Below, piece after piece: positions 25,132 through 32,646 of a stretch of DNA of 64,000 bases. The notes below the pieces were generated by a model that was not told the origin of the DNA, made no database searches, and saw only the letters and a list, made by a program, of their open reading frames with translations. The position numbers were made by a program, and so were the translations under genes. This DNA comes from Spirochaetes bacterium GWB1_60_80. GTDB taxonomy: Bacteria > Spirochaetota > Spirochaetia > Treponematales > UBA12059. The stretch spans positions 1 through 64,000 of the forward strand of contig MIAR01000023.1 in NCBI GenBank assembly GCA_001829185.1, written 5' to 3'. Every line of letters starts with the position of its first letter. The stretch's first letter is position 1.

Positions 25132-26170
25132 CCGTGAACGGCAGCCTCCGGCCTTCCTGCGCGCTGCGCCGGGCGGTATCCAGGAGCTTCATGACCAGGC
25201 GAGCCGCTTCAGCCGGCACCGGGTTTGGTTCCCGTCCGGCCAGGGCGGCCAGTATGGCCCGGTAGAAACAGCCGTAATCGCCGGGTAGCGCTTGGATTGG
25301 CCGCCTGTCCAGGCGGTCTTGGCCGCCGGTCAGGGTCGGCCAACTGGCCTGATCAACCGTTTCCGGCCGACCGGCGAGCGGCCAGGTAGCGGACCGCAAG
25401 GCGTTTTCCTGGGGGTCGAGTCCGTGTGACCGGAAGCTGGCCTGGTCGCCTTGTACCAAGAAGCGCGGCCCCGGCTCGCGCACCAGGCTGCCGGCGCTCA
25501 GGAGCGCCCGCCGCTCGCCCCAGGCCAGGCTGAGTTGGAACCAGTCGTCGACCTGGGCATGAAGCCGTTGCCGGGCCAGGTCGGCCTGGACGCTGTCCGG
25601 CGGGCCGAATAACAGTAAAGCCTGGTCGACCAGGTGGGGCCCCAGGTCGTAGAGTAAGCCGCCGCCGGGCTGGTCCAGTTCGCGCCAGCGCGACCCCACC
25701 TGCGGCCGGAAGCGGTCAAAGCGCGATTCATACTGCTGGATGACTCCCAGGGCACCAGCGTCGATCAGCTGGCGCAGGGTCAGGAAATCGCCGTCCCAGC
25801 GCCGATTGTGGTAGACGGACAGGAGCAGGCCGCGCCGGGCCGCCAGTTCGATCAGGGCGTCGGCTTCCGTCAGGCTGACGGTGAAGGGTTTCTCGACCAC
25901 CACCGGCCGGCCGGCCTCCAGCGCCTGGCGGGCGTGGTCGTAGTGTAAGGCGTTTGGGGAGCAGACTATGACCAGGCTTACCGCCGGGTCGCGCAGCAGG
26001 GCCGGAACGTCGGCATACAGCTTGGCATCCGGCCAATCGGCCGCCGCCTTCTGGCGTTGCGAGCTGACGATAGCCGCCACCCGCAGCCCCGGCGTGCGGG
26101 CGATGACCGGCGCGTGGAAGGTCGAGCCGGAAAGGCCGTAGCCGATGATGCCCACGCCGGTGGTCTGCAT
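25127..26170 (-). CDS. Gfo/Idh/MocA-family oxidoreductase
   Basis: 347 residues, normal family length. The Rossmann start VGIIGYGLSGSTFHAPVI binds NAD(P); CSPNALHYDHARQALEAGRPVVVEKPFTV contains the hallmark EKP motif. DLGPHLVDQAL holds the catalytic-site His and Asp. Substrate not predictable, probably a sugar or polyol derivative. AGGAGG (26175-26180 on the plus strand as CCTCCT) lies before ATG 26170. The gene is exactly boxed by two perfect 139-bp inverted repeats, one giving its stop codon and the other adjoining its ribosome site. Confidence 0.93.
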   Translation of the reverse strand: MQTTGVGIIGYGLSGSTFHAPVIARTPGLRVAAIVSSQRQKAAADWPDAKLYADVPALLRDPAVSLVIVCSPNALHYDHARQALEAGRPVVVEKPFTVSLTEADALIELAARRGLLLSVYHNRRWDGDFLTLRQLIDAGALGVIQQYESRFDRFRPQVGSRWRELDQPGGGLLYDLGPHLVDQALLLFGPPDSVQADLARQRLHAQVDDWFQLSLAWGERRALLSAGSLVREPGPRFLVQGDQASFRSHGLDPQENALRSATWPLAGRPETVDQASWPTLTGGQDRLDRRPIQALPGDYGCFYRAILAALAGREPNPVPAEAARLVMKLLDTARRSAQEGRRLPFTA

Positions 26171-26177
26171 GCTGCCT

Positions 26178-26316
26178 CCTAACAGGGTGTTGAAAAACGC
26201 GGATGCGGCTTTTCAACACTTCAAAAGCCGGTACAATTACGCAGCATAGCGCAAGCTATGCGAGGAATTGTTAAGGTTGTTGAGAAAGCAACCGGCTTTT
26301 TCAACAACCTGCTAAA
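26178..26316. repeat. 139-bp inverted repeat, right copy
   Basis: The reverse complement of 24993-25131 without mismatch. It begins at the AGGAGG ribosome site of the oxidoreductase gene and ends at TAGC/GCTA before the glgP leader. Any promoter of the oxidoreductase gene must lie inside it or beyond it. Confidence 0.95.
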
Positions 26317-26529
26317 ACGCTTTGTTGGATCATGCCCGGTTGCCGTGCCAAGCGGCGAGACGCTGGCCGTAGCCGGCTGGCAGCGACCCCCCAGCCATAC
26401 TACAAGCCGCCGGATGACTTGTCAACAAAGACTGGCCGTACGCTGGCTTGGCGGCCTGCGCCATCATCTGGTAGGCGGCGGGGCGGTTTTTTAGGGTCGC
26501 GCTTGAGGCGTTTTTTTAGGTCGCACGTC
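26317..26529 (+). other. Leader region before glgP
   Basis: No gene is supported here. Two T-rich runs (around 26489-26494 and 26511-26518) follow GC-rich segments and might act as weak plus-strand terminators upstream of the glgP promoter, but the stems are poor. Confidence 0.35.
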
Positions 26530-26558
26530 TTGCCAAAGCGGCCGCGAAGCCTCACAAT
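26530..26558 (+). promoter_or_regulatory. Probable promoter of glgP
   Basis: TTGCCA (26530-26535), 17-nt spacer, CACAAT (26553-26558), about 50 bp before ATG 26608. Confidence 0.45.
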
Positions 26559-26607
26559 TGCAGAGGGGCCTGGCAATGCCGCCCCAACTCTACGTAGGGA
26601 GCCAATC

Positions 26608-29133
26608 ATGAGCAAAGCGAACGAAGTTCTCTCGGCGGCGGCCAATTGCCGCTGGGGCAAAGCGTCTGCCGATATCGCCTGGGGCTATGCCAAGCATCTT
26701 AAATACACCTTAGGGGTCGACCGCTATTCGACCTCCGCCCATGACCGCTATTTAGCCCTGGCCTACGCGGTGCGCGACCGGCTAATCGATCAATGGATAG
26801 CCACGCAGCAGGTTCACCATGACGAGGACGTCAAGCGGGTCTATTACCTGTCCCTGGAATTCCTGATGGGCCGGGCGCTTGGCAATAACGTCATCAATAT
26901 GAGGATCGAAGATGCCACCAGCCAGGCCTTGCAAGACCTGGGCTACGACTGGGAGGACCTGCGCGAGCAGGAAATGGACGCCGGCCTGGGCAACGGCGGC
27001 CTGGGCCGCCTGGCCGCCTGCTTCCTGGACAGCATGGCCAGCCTGGACCTGCCGGCCTTCGGCTATGGCCTGCGCTACGACTACGGCATCTTTAAGCAGC
27101 GCATCGAGAACGGCTATCAGCTGGAGCAGCCCGACGAGTGGCTGCGCTTCGGCAACCCCTGGGAGCTGGAGCGACCGGACATCACCGTGCCGGTGCAGTT
27201 CGGCGGCTGGGTGGAAACCCACGTGGACGAGGGCCGCACCCGCATGAAGTGGCACGGCGCCGAAACCGTGCTGGGCGTGGCCTACGACACGCCGGTAGTG
27301 GGCTACGGCGGCCACACCGTCAATACCCTCCGCCTGTGGAGCGCCAAGGCTACCGAGGAATTCGACTTTGACGAGTTCAACGAGGGCGACTACGTGGACT
27401 CGGTCAAGACTAAGGTGATGGCCGAGAATCTGACTAAAATTCTCTACCCGAACGACAAGCTGTACATGGGCAAGGAGCTGCGCCTCAAGCAGCAGTACTT
27501 GTTCGTGGCCTGTTCGTTGTGGGATATCATCCGGAGATTCAAGAAGTCGAAGAAGGATTGGTCCGAACTGCCCAATCTGGCCGCCATCCAGCTCAACGAC
27601 ACCCATCCGTCGCTGGCCGTGCCGGAGTTGATGCGCATCCTGGTGGACAACGAGGGCGTGGAATGGGACAAGGCCTGGGAGATCACGGTCAAGACCTTGG
27701 CCTACACCAACCATACCCTGATGCCCGAGGCCCTCGAGAAGTGGCCGGTACCGATGCTGGAGAAGATCCTGCCGCGCCACCTGCAGATCATTTACGCCAT
27801 CAACCACAAATTCCTGCAGCAGGTGGCCTTCAAGTACCCCGGCGACATGGAGCGCATGAAGCGCATGAGTATCATGGAGGAGGGCGAGGTCAAGCACATC
27901 CGCATGGCCAACCTGAGCATCGTCGGCTCGCACTCCACCAATGGCGTAGCGGCGCTGCATACCGAGCTTTTAAAAAGCCGGCTGGTGCCCGATCTGGCCG
28001 CCATGTACCCCGAGCGTTTCAACAACAAGACCAACGGCATCACCCAGCGGCGTTGGCTGCTCAAGGCCAACCCGCCGCTGGCCCGCCTGATCACCGAGGC
28101 CATCGGCGACCGCTGGATCTGCGATCTGGACGAGTTGACCAAGCTCCGGCTCTTGGCCGAGGACGCCGTCTTCCGCCAGAAGCTGGCCGAGGTCAAGCGC
28201 CTGGGCAAACTTAAGCTGGCCGAACAGGTGCAGCGCGAGACCGGCTGGCTGCTAAACCCGGACAGCCTGTTTGACGTCCAGGTGAAGCGCATCCACGAGT
28301 ACAAACGCCAGCTGCTCAACGTATTGCACGTGGTATTGCTGTACAATCGAATGCGCGCCGGCCAGGTGGCCGACTTCGTGCCGCGTACCTTCATCTTCGG
28401 CGGCAAGGCCGCGCCGGGCTACCTGACGGCCAAGCTGATCATCAAGCTCATTAACAACATCGCCAGCGTGGTCAACAACGACCCGCAGCTCGAGGATCGC
28501 CTCAAGGTCTACTTCCTGCCCAATTACCGGGTTAGCCTGGCCGAACGTATCTTCCCGGCCGCCGACCTGTCGGAGCAGATATCCACCGCCGGCACCGAGG
28601 CTTCCGGTACCGGTAACATGAAATTCATGTGCAACGGCGCCCTGACCATCGGCACCCTTGACGGCGCCAACATCGAGATCGCCGAGGAGGCGGGACACGA
28701 GAACGTCTTTATCTTCGGGCTCAAGGCCGACGAGGTGGCCCAGCTGCGCATGACCTACGACCCGCGCGAAATGTATGCCGCCAACCCGGAAGTGAAGGCC
28801 GCCATCGACCTGATCTTCTCCGGTTACTTTAATATCAGCGAGGAAAATATCTTCGAGCCGCTGCGCCAGAATCTCCTGCACAACGGCGACCATTACATGC
28901 ACATCGCCGATTTGCCGGATTACGCCCGGGCGCAGCAAGCTGTCGCCGACACCTACCGTCGCCCGGCCGAGTGGTACAAAAAGGTAACCTTGAACATCGC
29001 CGCTTCCGGCAAGTTCAGCTCCGACCGCACCATCCGGCAATATGCCCAGGAAATCTGGGGCGTCAAGCCGTGCCCGATCAGCCTGGAGCACGACCCGCTG
29101 CTGACGCTGGACGAGGCCCGGCGCATGCGCTGA
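26608..29133 (+). CDS. glgP: Glycogen/maltodextrin phosphorylase
   Basis: Releases glucose 1-phosphate from alpha-1,4-glucans. At 841 residues it is a full-length family 35 enzyme. YYLSLEFLMGRALGNN, GLGNGGLGRLAACFLDSMA, QLNDTHPSLAVPE and TEASGTGNMKFMCNGALTIGTLDGAN are present, with the pyridoxal-phosphate Lys at residue 672. AGGGAG (26596-26601) precedes ATG 26608; the open frame upstream has no family similarity. It points to storage-glucan use. Confidence 0.97.
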   Translation: MSKANEVLSAAANCRWGKASADIAWGYAKHLKYTLGVDRYSTSAHDRYLALAYAVRDRLIDQWIATQQVHHDEDVKRVYYLSLEFLMGRALGNNVINMRIEDATSQALQDLGYDWEDLREQEMDAGLGNGGLGRLAACFLDSMASLDLPAFGYGLRYDYGIFKQRIENGYQLEQPDEWLRFGNPWELERPDITVPVQFGGWVETHVDEGRTRMKWHGAETVLGVAYDTPVVGYGGHTVNTLRLWSAKATEEFDFDEFNEGDYVDSVKTKVMAENLTKILYPNDKLYMGKELRLKQQYLFVACSLWDIIRRFKKSKKDWSELPNLAAIQLNDTHPSLAVPELMRILVDNEGVEWDKAWEITVKTLAYTNHTLMPEALEKWPVPMLEKILPRHLQIIYAINHKFLQQVAFKYPGDMERMKRMSIMEEGEVKHIRMANLSIVGSHSTNGVAALHTELLKSRLVPDLAAMYPERFNNKTNGITQRRWLLKANPPLARLITEAIGDRWICDLDELTKLRLLAEDAVFRQKLAEVKRLGKLKLAEQVQRETGWLLNPDSLFDVQVKRIHEYKRQLLNVLHVVLLYNRMRAGQVADFVPRTFIFGGKAAPGYLTAKLIIKLINNIASVVNNDPQLEDRLKVYFLPNYRVSLAERIFPAADLSEQISTAGTEASGTGNMKFMCNGALTIGTLDGANIEIAEEAGHENVFIFGLKADEVAQLRMTYDPREMYAANPEVKAAIDLIFSGYFNISEENIFEPLRQNLLHNGDHYMHIADLPDYARAQQAVADTYRRPAEWYKKVTLNIAASGKFSSDRTIRQYAQEIWGVKPCPISLEHDPLLTLDEARRMR

Positions 29134-29159
29134 AGTACGCGAAGCCGATGGCCCGTTGC

Positions 29160-29188
29160 TTTACAAGCGCCGGGCTATCGGTTATAGT
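29160..29188 (+). promoter_or_regulatory. Promoter of the CNNM gene, probably leaderless
   Basis: TTTACA (29160-29165), 17-nt spacer, TATAGT (29183-29188), then GGCGGC and an ATG at 29195. The predicted transcription start coincides with that ATG. The promoter overlaps an imperfect stem (29145-29155 with 29170-29181) that may end the glgP transcript. Confidence 0.65.
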
Positions 29189-29194
29189 GGCGGC

Positions 29195-29299
29195 ATGAAT
29201 ACCGACGACCCTTACCCTTCTACCGGGCTGCCGACCACCCTGCCTGACAGGCGGCCGGCAGCTTCCCGCACCGCCTTTCCGGCCAGGAGCCCGGCATGA
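29195..29299 (+). CDS. Probable leaderless upstream ORF coupled to CNNM gene
   Basis: 34 residues (MNTDDPYPSTGLPTTLPDRR...), Pro/Arg-rich. Its ATG falls at the predicted transcription start, and its TGA overlaps the ATG of the next gene (ATGA at 29296-29299). Termination would leave ribosomes at the downstream start, which has its own CAGGAG site. The peptide itself need not matter. The evidence is positional only. Confidence 0.4.
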   Translation: MNTDDPYPSTGLPTTLPDRRPAASRTAFPARSPA

Positions 29300-30534
29300 G
29301 CCCAGCCCTGATAGGCGTCATCGTCTGCCTGCTGTTCTCGGCCCTTTTTTCGGGCGTCGAGACGGCTTTCACTTCCCTGACCGTTTTCCAGCTTGAGGGC
29401 ATGAAGAAGCGCGGCTGGGCCGGTGCCCTGGTGGCGCGCCTGGCTAGGAAGCCGGAAACGCTGATCGCCACCATCCTGGTCGGCAACAATACCGTCAACA
29501 TCCTGGCCTCCGTGCTGGCCACCGAGTGGGTGCTGCAGGCCTTCGGCTCCGGCGCCCTGGCCGCCATGACCGGCATCCTGACCTTTGTGATGCTGGTCTT
29601 CAGCGAGGTTACCCCGAAACGCATCGCCATCAACCACAACGAAGCCATCGCCAGCCTGCTGTCTCCCTTCATCTTCGTGGCTACCATCGTCTTCAAACCG
29701 GCGGTGTTGGTAGTCAACGGCCTGTCGTCGCTGGTTACCCGTTTCTTCAGCCGGCCGCAAAAGGCCGCTTTATCGATGGACACGGTCATCCAGATGCTGT
29801 CCATGGCCGAGCACCTCGGCATCATCGACTACTCGCGCACCCTGATGGTGCGCAATATCTTTCGCCTTAACGTCACTACCGTCCAGGCCATCATGACGCA
29901 CCGCAAGGACGTCTTCAGCCTCGACAAGGACATGTCCTGCGCCGAGGCTTGCCGCCTGCTCATGCCGCGCGAGCACAGTCGCATCCCGGTCTTCACCGGC
30001 AGTACCGAGAATATCACCGGCGTCGTTACCCTGCACGCCATCGTTAACGAAGTGCTCAACCAGCGCGGCCAAACCCGCCTGGCGGCCATCAGCCGCGAGC
30101 CGCTTTTCATCACCCATGGCAAGCTGGCCGGCCAGCTGTTCACCATTTTTAAGGAGCGCAAGGAAACCTTCGCGGTGGTCATCGACGAGTACGGCGGCTT
30201 GGCCGGCATCGTGTCGGTACGCGACCTGATCGAGGAGATCGTCGGCATCATCTACGAGACGCGGCACGAAAAATCGCGCGAGCGGGTGGGGCAGCAGCCC
30301 GACGGCTCCTGGTTACTGGCCGGGGAGACGCCGCTGTCGTTGCTGCTCGAATTGTCGGCCGTGGAGCCGGTCGAATCGCCGCCGGCCCAGACCGTGGCCG
30401 GTTACGTTTCCTGGGTGCTGGACCGTTTGCCGGTGCAGGGCGACCGACTGGAGACGGAGCTGGGCGAATTCCAGGTTATAGCCATGCGCGCCAACCGCGT
30501 GGAGCAAGTCAATTACCGACCTCCGCAAGCCTGA
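29296..30534 (+). CDS. CNNM/CorC (HlyC) family transporter
   Basis: 412 residues. The DUF21/CNNM membrane domain (about 1-145) has the signature FSGVETAFTSLTVFQLEGMKKRG and GNNTVNILASVLAT. The CBS pair spans about 195-325 (including IPVFTGSTENITGVVTLHAI and FAVVIDEYGGLAGIVSVRDLIEEIVG), and a CorC/HlyC C-terminal domain follows (about 335-405). Such proteins are implicated in Mg or Co export; older names call them hemolysins (TlyC). CAGGAG (29282-29287) precedes ATG 29296. Confidence 0.92.
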   Translation: MSPALIGVIVCLLFSALFSGVETAFTSLTVFQLEGMKKRGWAGALVARLARKPETLIATILVGNNTVNILASVLATEWVLQAFGSGALAAMTGILTFVMLVFSEVTPKRIAINHNEAIASLLSPFIFVATIVFKPAVLVVNGLSSLVTRFFSRPQKAALSMDTVIQMLSMAEHLGIIDYSRTLMVRNIFRLNVTTVQAIMTHRKDVFSLDKDMSCAEACRLLMPREHSRIPVFTGSTENITGVVTLHAIVNEVLNQRGQTRLAAISREPLFITHGKLAGQLFTIFKERKETFAVVIDEYGGLAGIVSVRDLIEEIVGIIYETRHEKSRERVGQQPDGSWLLAGETPLSLLLELSAVEPVESPPAQTVAGYVSWVLDRLPVQGDRLETELGEFQVIAMRANRVEQVNYRPPQA

Positions 30535-30849
30535 AAGCGCTGGCCCGGCTGGGCCGGTCGCTGGTCCTCTCGCCGGGCCTTTCCCGGCCGGCTGTCGACA
30601 GCTCACTTGGTTTTCTTGATCGTTATTTTTCAGTTCGGAAAAAACCTCTATTATATCCAATCATTCGGTAGATTCTAATATTCAATTTTACAACTAACAA
30701 TCTCATATAGAATTAGTAGCCATGTTTCACCAACGGCTGCCAGTTGGGCAGCGGTCCAAGCGCAATGGCAAGAGTGACATTGCTATACAGATATGTAGTG
30801 CTTTTCTACTAAATAATTCTGTCCAGTTACTTGCGCTCCAAGCCCTTTG
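30535..30849 (+). other. Intergenic region before mraZ: hairpins and AT-rich DNA
   Basis: No gene. GCCGGG-CCTTT-CCCGGC (30572-30588) is a clear stem behind the CNNM gene and a candidate transcript end, although the T-rich stretch is about 20 nt away. From about 30600 to 30850 the DNA turns strikingly AT-rich for this genome and contains a GCTGCC-AGTTG-GGCAGC stem near 30736-30752. I see no DnaA boxes or ORF. It may act as an upstream activating or insulating segment for the mraZ promoter. Confidence 0.55.
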
Positions 30850-30880
30850 TTGACATTGTGGGAATAAAAGGTAGTATATA
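30850..30880 (+). promoter_or_regulatory. mraZ (division cluster) promoter
   Basis: Perfect TTGACA (30850-30855). The -10 is TAGTAT (30872-30877, 16-nt spacer) or the overlapping TATATA (30875-30880). Transcription would begin inside the MraZ box array. Confidence 0.7.
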
Positions 30881-30922
30881 GGGAGATTGTGGGAAAAAGT
30901 GGGAAAAAAAGGGAATTAGTGG
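30860..30922 (+). promoter_or_regulatory. MraZ box array (autoregulatory operator)
   Basis: Five GGGA-headed repeats: GGGAATAAAA (30860), GGGAGATTGT (30881), GGGAAAAAGT (30891), GGGAAAAAAA (30901) and GGGAATTAGT (30911). Spacings are 21, 10, 10 and 10 bp, so all face the same side of the helix. MraZ is known to bind tandem TGGGA-type repeats with about 10-bp period upstream of its own gene and to regulate the dcw cluster. The array sits between the -10 box and the mraZ ATG. Confidence 0.85.
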
Positions 30923-30923
30923 A

Positions 30924-31367
30924 ATGGATCTGTTAACCGGGGAGTTCAAGAACACCCTCGACGACAAAGGACGCCTCTCCTTGCCAGCCAAATTGCGTAA
31001 CGGTTTGGCTGGCAACGTTCTGGTGGTTACCCGCGGCATCGACAAATGCCTGTGGGTGTTCACGCCGGAACGCTGGACCGCCTTGTCCGACCAGGTCTTT
31101 TCCAACACCAGCCTGTTCCAGCAGCAATCCCGCATTGTGCAATTACGTATTATCGCGCCGGCTCAGGAAGTCGAGATCGACAAGGCCGGCCGCATAGCCG
31201 TGCCGCAATCGCTGCGCGAGTACGCCGGGCTGACCAAGGACTGCGTGGTGCTCGGCGTGACCAAGCGGCTGGAAATCTGGGACCTAGAGGCCTACAAGGC
31301 CTGGCTAGATGCGACTGAAGCTGATTTTACCGCGGCCTCTGAGGCGCTTAATATCCAGAATTTTTAA
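30924..31367 (+). CDS. mraZ: Transcriptional regulator MraZ
   Basis: 147 residues, two SpoVT/AbrB-like halves: GEFKNTLDDKGRLSLPAKLR and QEVEIDKAGRIAVPQSLREYAGL. DDKGRL and DKAGRI are the conserved DNA-contact DxxGR turns. MraZ forms a ring-shaped oligomer and represses or activates the dcw cluster through GGGA repeats, which lie immediately upstream. First gene of the division block; rsmH follows after 14 nt. Confidence 0.96.
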   Translation: MDLLTGEFKNTLDDKGRLSLPAKLRNGLAGNVLVVTRGIDKCLWVFTPERWTALSDQVFSNTSLFQQQSRIVQLRIIAPAQEVEIDKAGRIAVPQSLREYAGLTKDCVVLGVTKRLEIWDLEAYKAWLDATEADFTAASEALNIQNF

Positions 31368-31381
31368 GGAAGCGGGAGACG

Positions 31382-32359
31382 ATGGACGGATATCATGTGT
31401 CGGTAATGCTGGACGAAGTCCTGGCCATGCTGAACACCACCAAGGAACAGCCTCTTCTGGTCGACGCTACCCTCGGCTTGGCTGGCCATGCCATCGCTTT
31501 TCTCGAAAAATACCCCGGCTTGCGCCTAGTCGGCGTCGATGCCGACCAGGAGGTGCAAGCCATCGCCCGCGCCCGCCTGGACCCCTATGGCGATCGGGTA
31601 CGCCTCTTCCATGCCTATTATGATGACTTTTTTAAGGAATTCGCGGCCACCGGCGAGCGACCCGATCTGATTTTGTTCGATTTGGGCATGTCAATGTACC
31701 ATTTTCGCAACGCGCGGCGGGGGTTCAGCCTGCAGTCCGACGACGAGTTGGACATGAGGCTGGATCCGCAAACTGGGAGGTCCGCCTTGCAGTTGCTCGA
31801 ACAAGTCGACGAGGCCGAGCTGCGCCGCATTCTGCAGCAGTACGGCGAAGAACCGCAGGCCGGGCGCATCGCCGCTGCCATCGTACGCCAGCGCCAAAGC
31901 GCGCCGGTCCGGACAGCCAGCCAGCTGGCCGAGCTGGTGCGCCGAGCGGTGCCGGCCAATCAGCGTTACGGTCGGGTACATCCGGCCACCCGCAGCTTCC
32001 AGGCCATCCGCATCGCCGTCAATGACGAGCTGGGCCGCATCGAGCGGGTTTTGCCGCTGGCCGTAGACTGTCTGGCGCCGGGTGGGGTGATGGGCGTAAT
32101 CAGTTTCCATTCGCTGGAAGACCGCCTCGTCAAGCGCTTTTTCCGCGAGCGGACGGTTCACCTAGAGCGCGACAAGTTTAAGCCGGCGGGCGTTGCGCCG
32201 ATATCTACTATAGATGGGTTGCGGGCTTTGTATCCGGTCAACCGGAAGCCATTGGAGGCCGGCGCCGTCGAAGTGGCGGCCAATCCGGCGTCGCGTAGCG
32301 CCAAACTGCGCGTGGCCCGGGTTAGTCCGGCCGCCAGCCTGCTGGAGGCGAAGCAATGA
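31382..32359 (+). CDS. rsmH: 16S rRNA (cytosine-1402-N4)-methyltransferase
   Basis: 325 residues; formerly mraW. HVSVMLDEVLAMLN, VDATLGLAGHAIAFLE (SAM loop, with LAGH for the usual GGGH), LFDLGMSMYHF, RGFSL...LDMRLDP, AIRIAVNDELGRIERVLP and GVISFHSLEDRLVKRFF are in order. It N4-methylates C1402 of 16S rRNA. GGAAGCGGGAGACG lies before ATG 31382. Overlaps ftsL as ATGA. Confidence 0.96.
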   Translation: MDGYHVSVMLDEVLAMLNTTKEQPLLVDATLGLAGHAIAFLEKYPGLRLVGVDADQEVQAIARARLDPYGDRVRLFHAYYDDFFKEFAATGERPDLILFDLGMSMYHFRNARRGFSLQSDDELDMRLDPQTGRSALQLLEQVDEAELRRILQQYGEEPQAGRIAAAIVRQRQSAPVRTASQLAELVRRAVPANQRYGRVHPATRSFQAIRIAVNDELGRIERVLPLAVDCLAPGGVMGVISFHSLEDRLVKRFFRERTVHLERDKFKPAGVAPISTIDGLRALYPVNRKPLEAGAVEVAANPASRSAKLRVARVSPAASLLEAKQ

Positions 32360-32646
32360 AACGTGTCATGACCATTGTGATGCTGGTGTCGATTCCCCTG
32401 GTTCTATTGGCTCTGGTAATTCAGAGCGCCGCGCATTATTCCCTGACCAGCGAACTTCGCCTGCTGGAAAAACAGCAGGCTGTCCTGGTGGAAGCCAATC
32501 GGACCTTGCTGTCGGAAATCTCCCAGGCCGCCGCCCGCGAACGCGTCGAGGCGATTGTCCGTCAGGCGGACCGTTTTGTGCCCATCGGTCCGGCCAATAC
32601 CCTGCGTATCCTAATTCAGAGCGCCGAGGATGGACTGGATGGCTGA
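32356..32646 (+). CDS. ftsL: FtsL-like divisome protein
   Basis: 96 residues: short cytosolic N-terminus, one transmembrane helix (about 6-24), then an extracytoplasmic coiled-coil segment (ELRLLEKQQAVLVEANRTLLSEI). This is the size, topology and place of FtsL, which joins FtsB/FtsQ at the septum; FtsL sequences diverge, so the name rests on topology and position between rsmH and murF. Confidence 0.75.
   Translation: MKRVMTIVMLVSIPLVLLALVIQSAAHYSLTSELRLLEKQQAVLVEANRTLLSEISQAAARERVEAIVRQADRFVPIGPANTLRILIQSAEDGLDG

Noticed and set aside
25090-26219. CRISPR array
   Set aside because: The repeats are two inverted copies around a gene, not direct repeats with spacers; no cas genes in the window.
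30600-30850. AT-rich segment as a replication origin
   Set aside because: No DnaA-box cluster and no dnaA, dnaN or gidA nearby.
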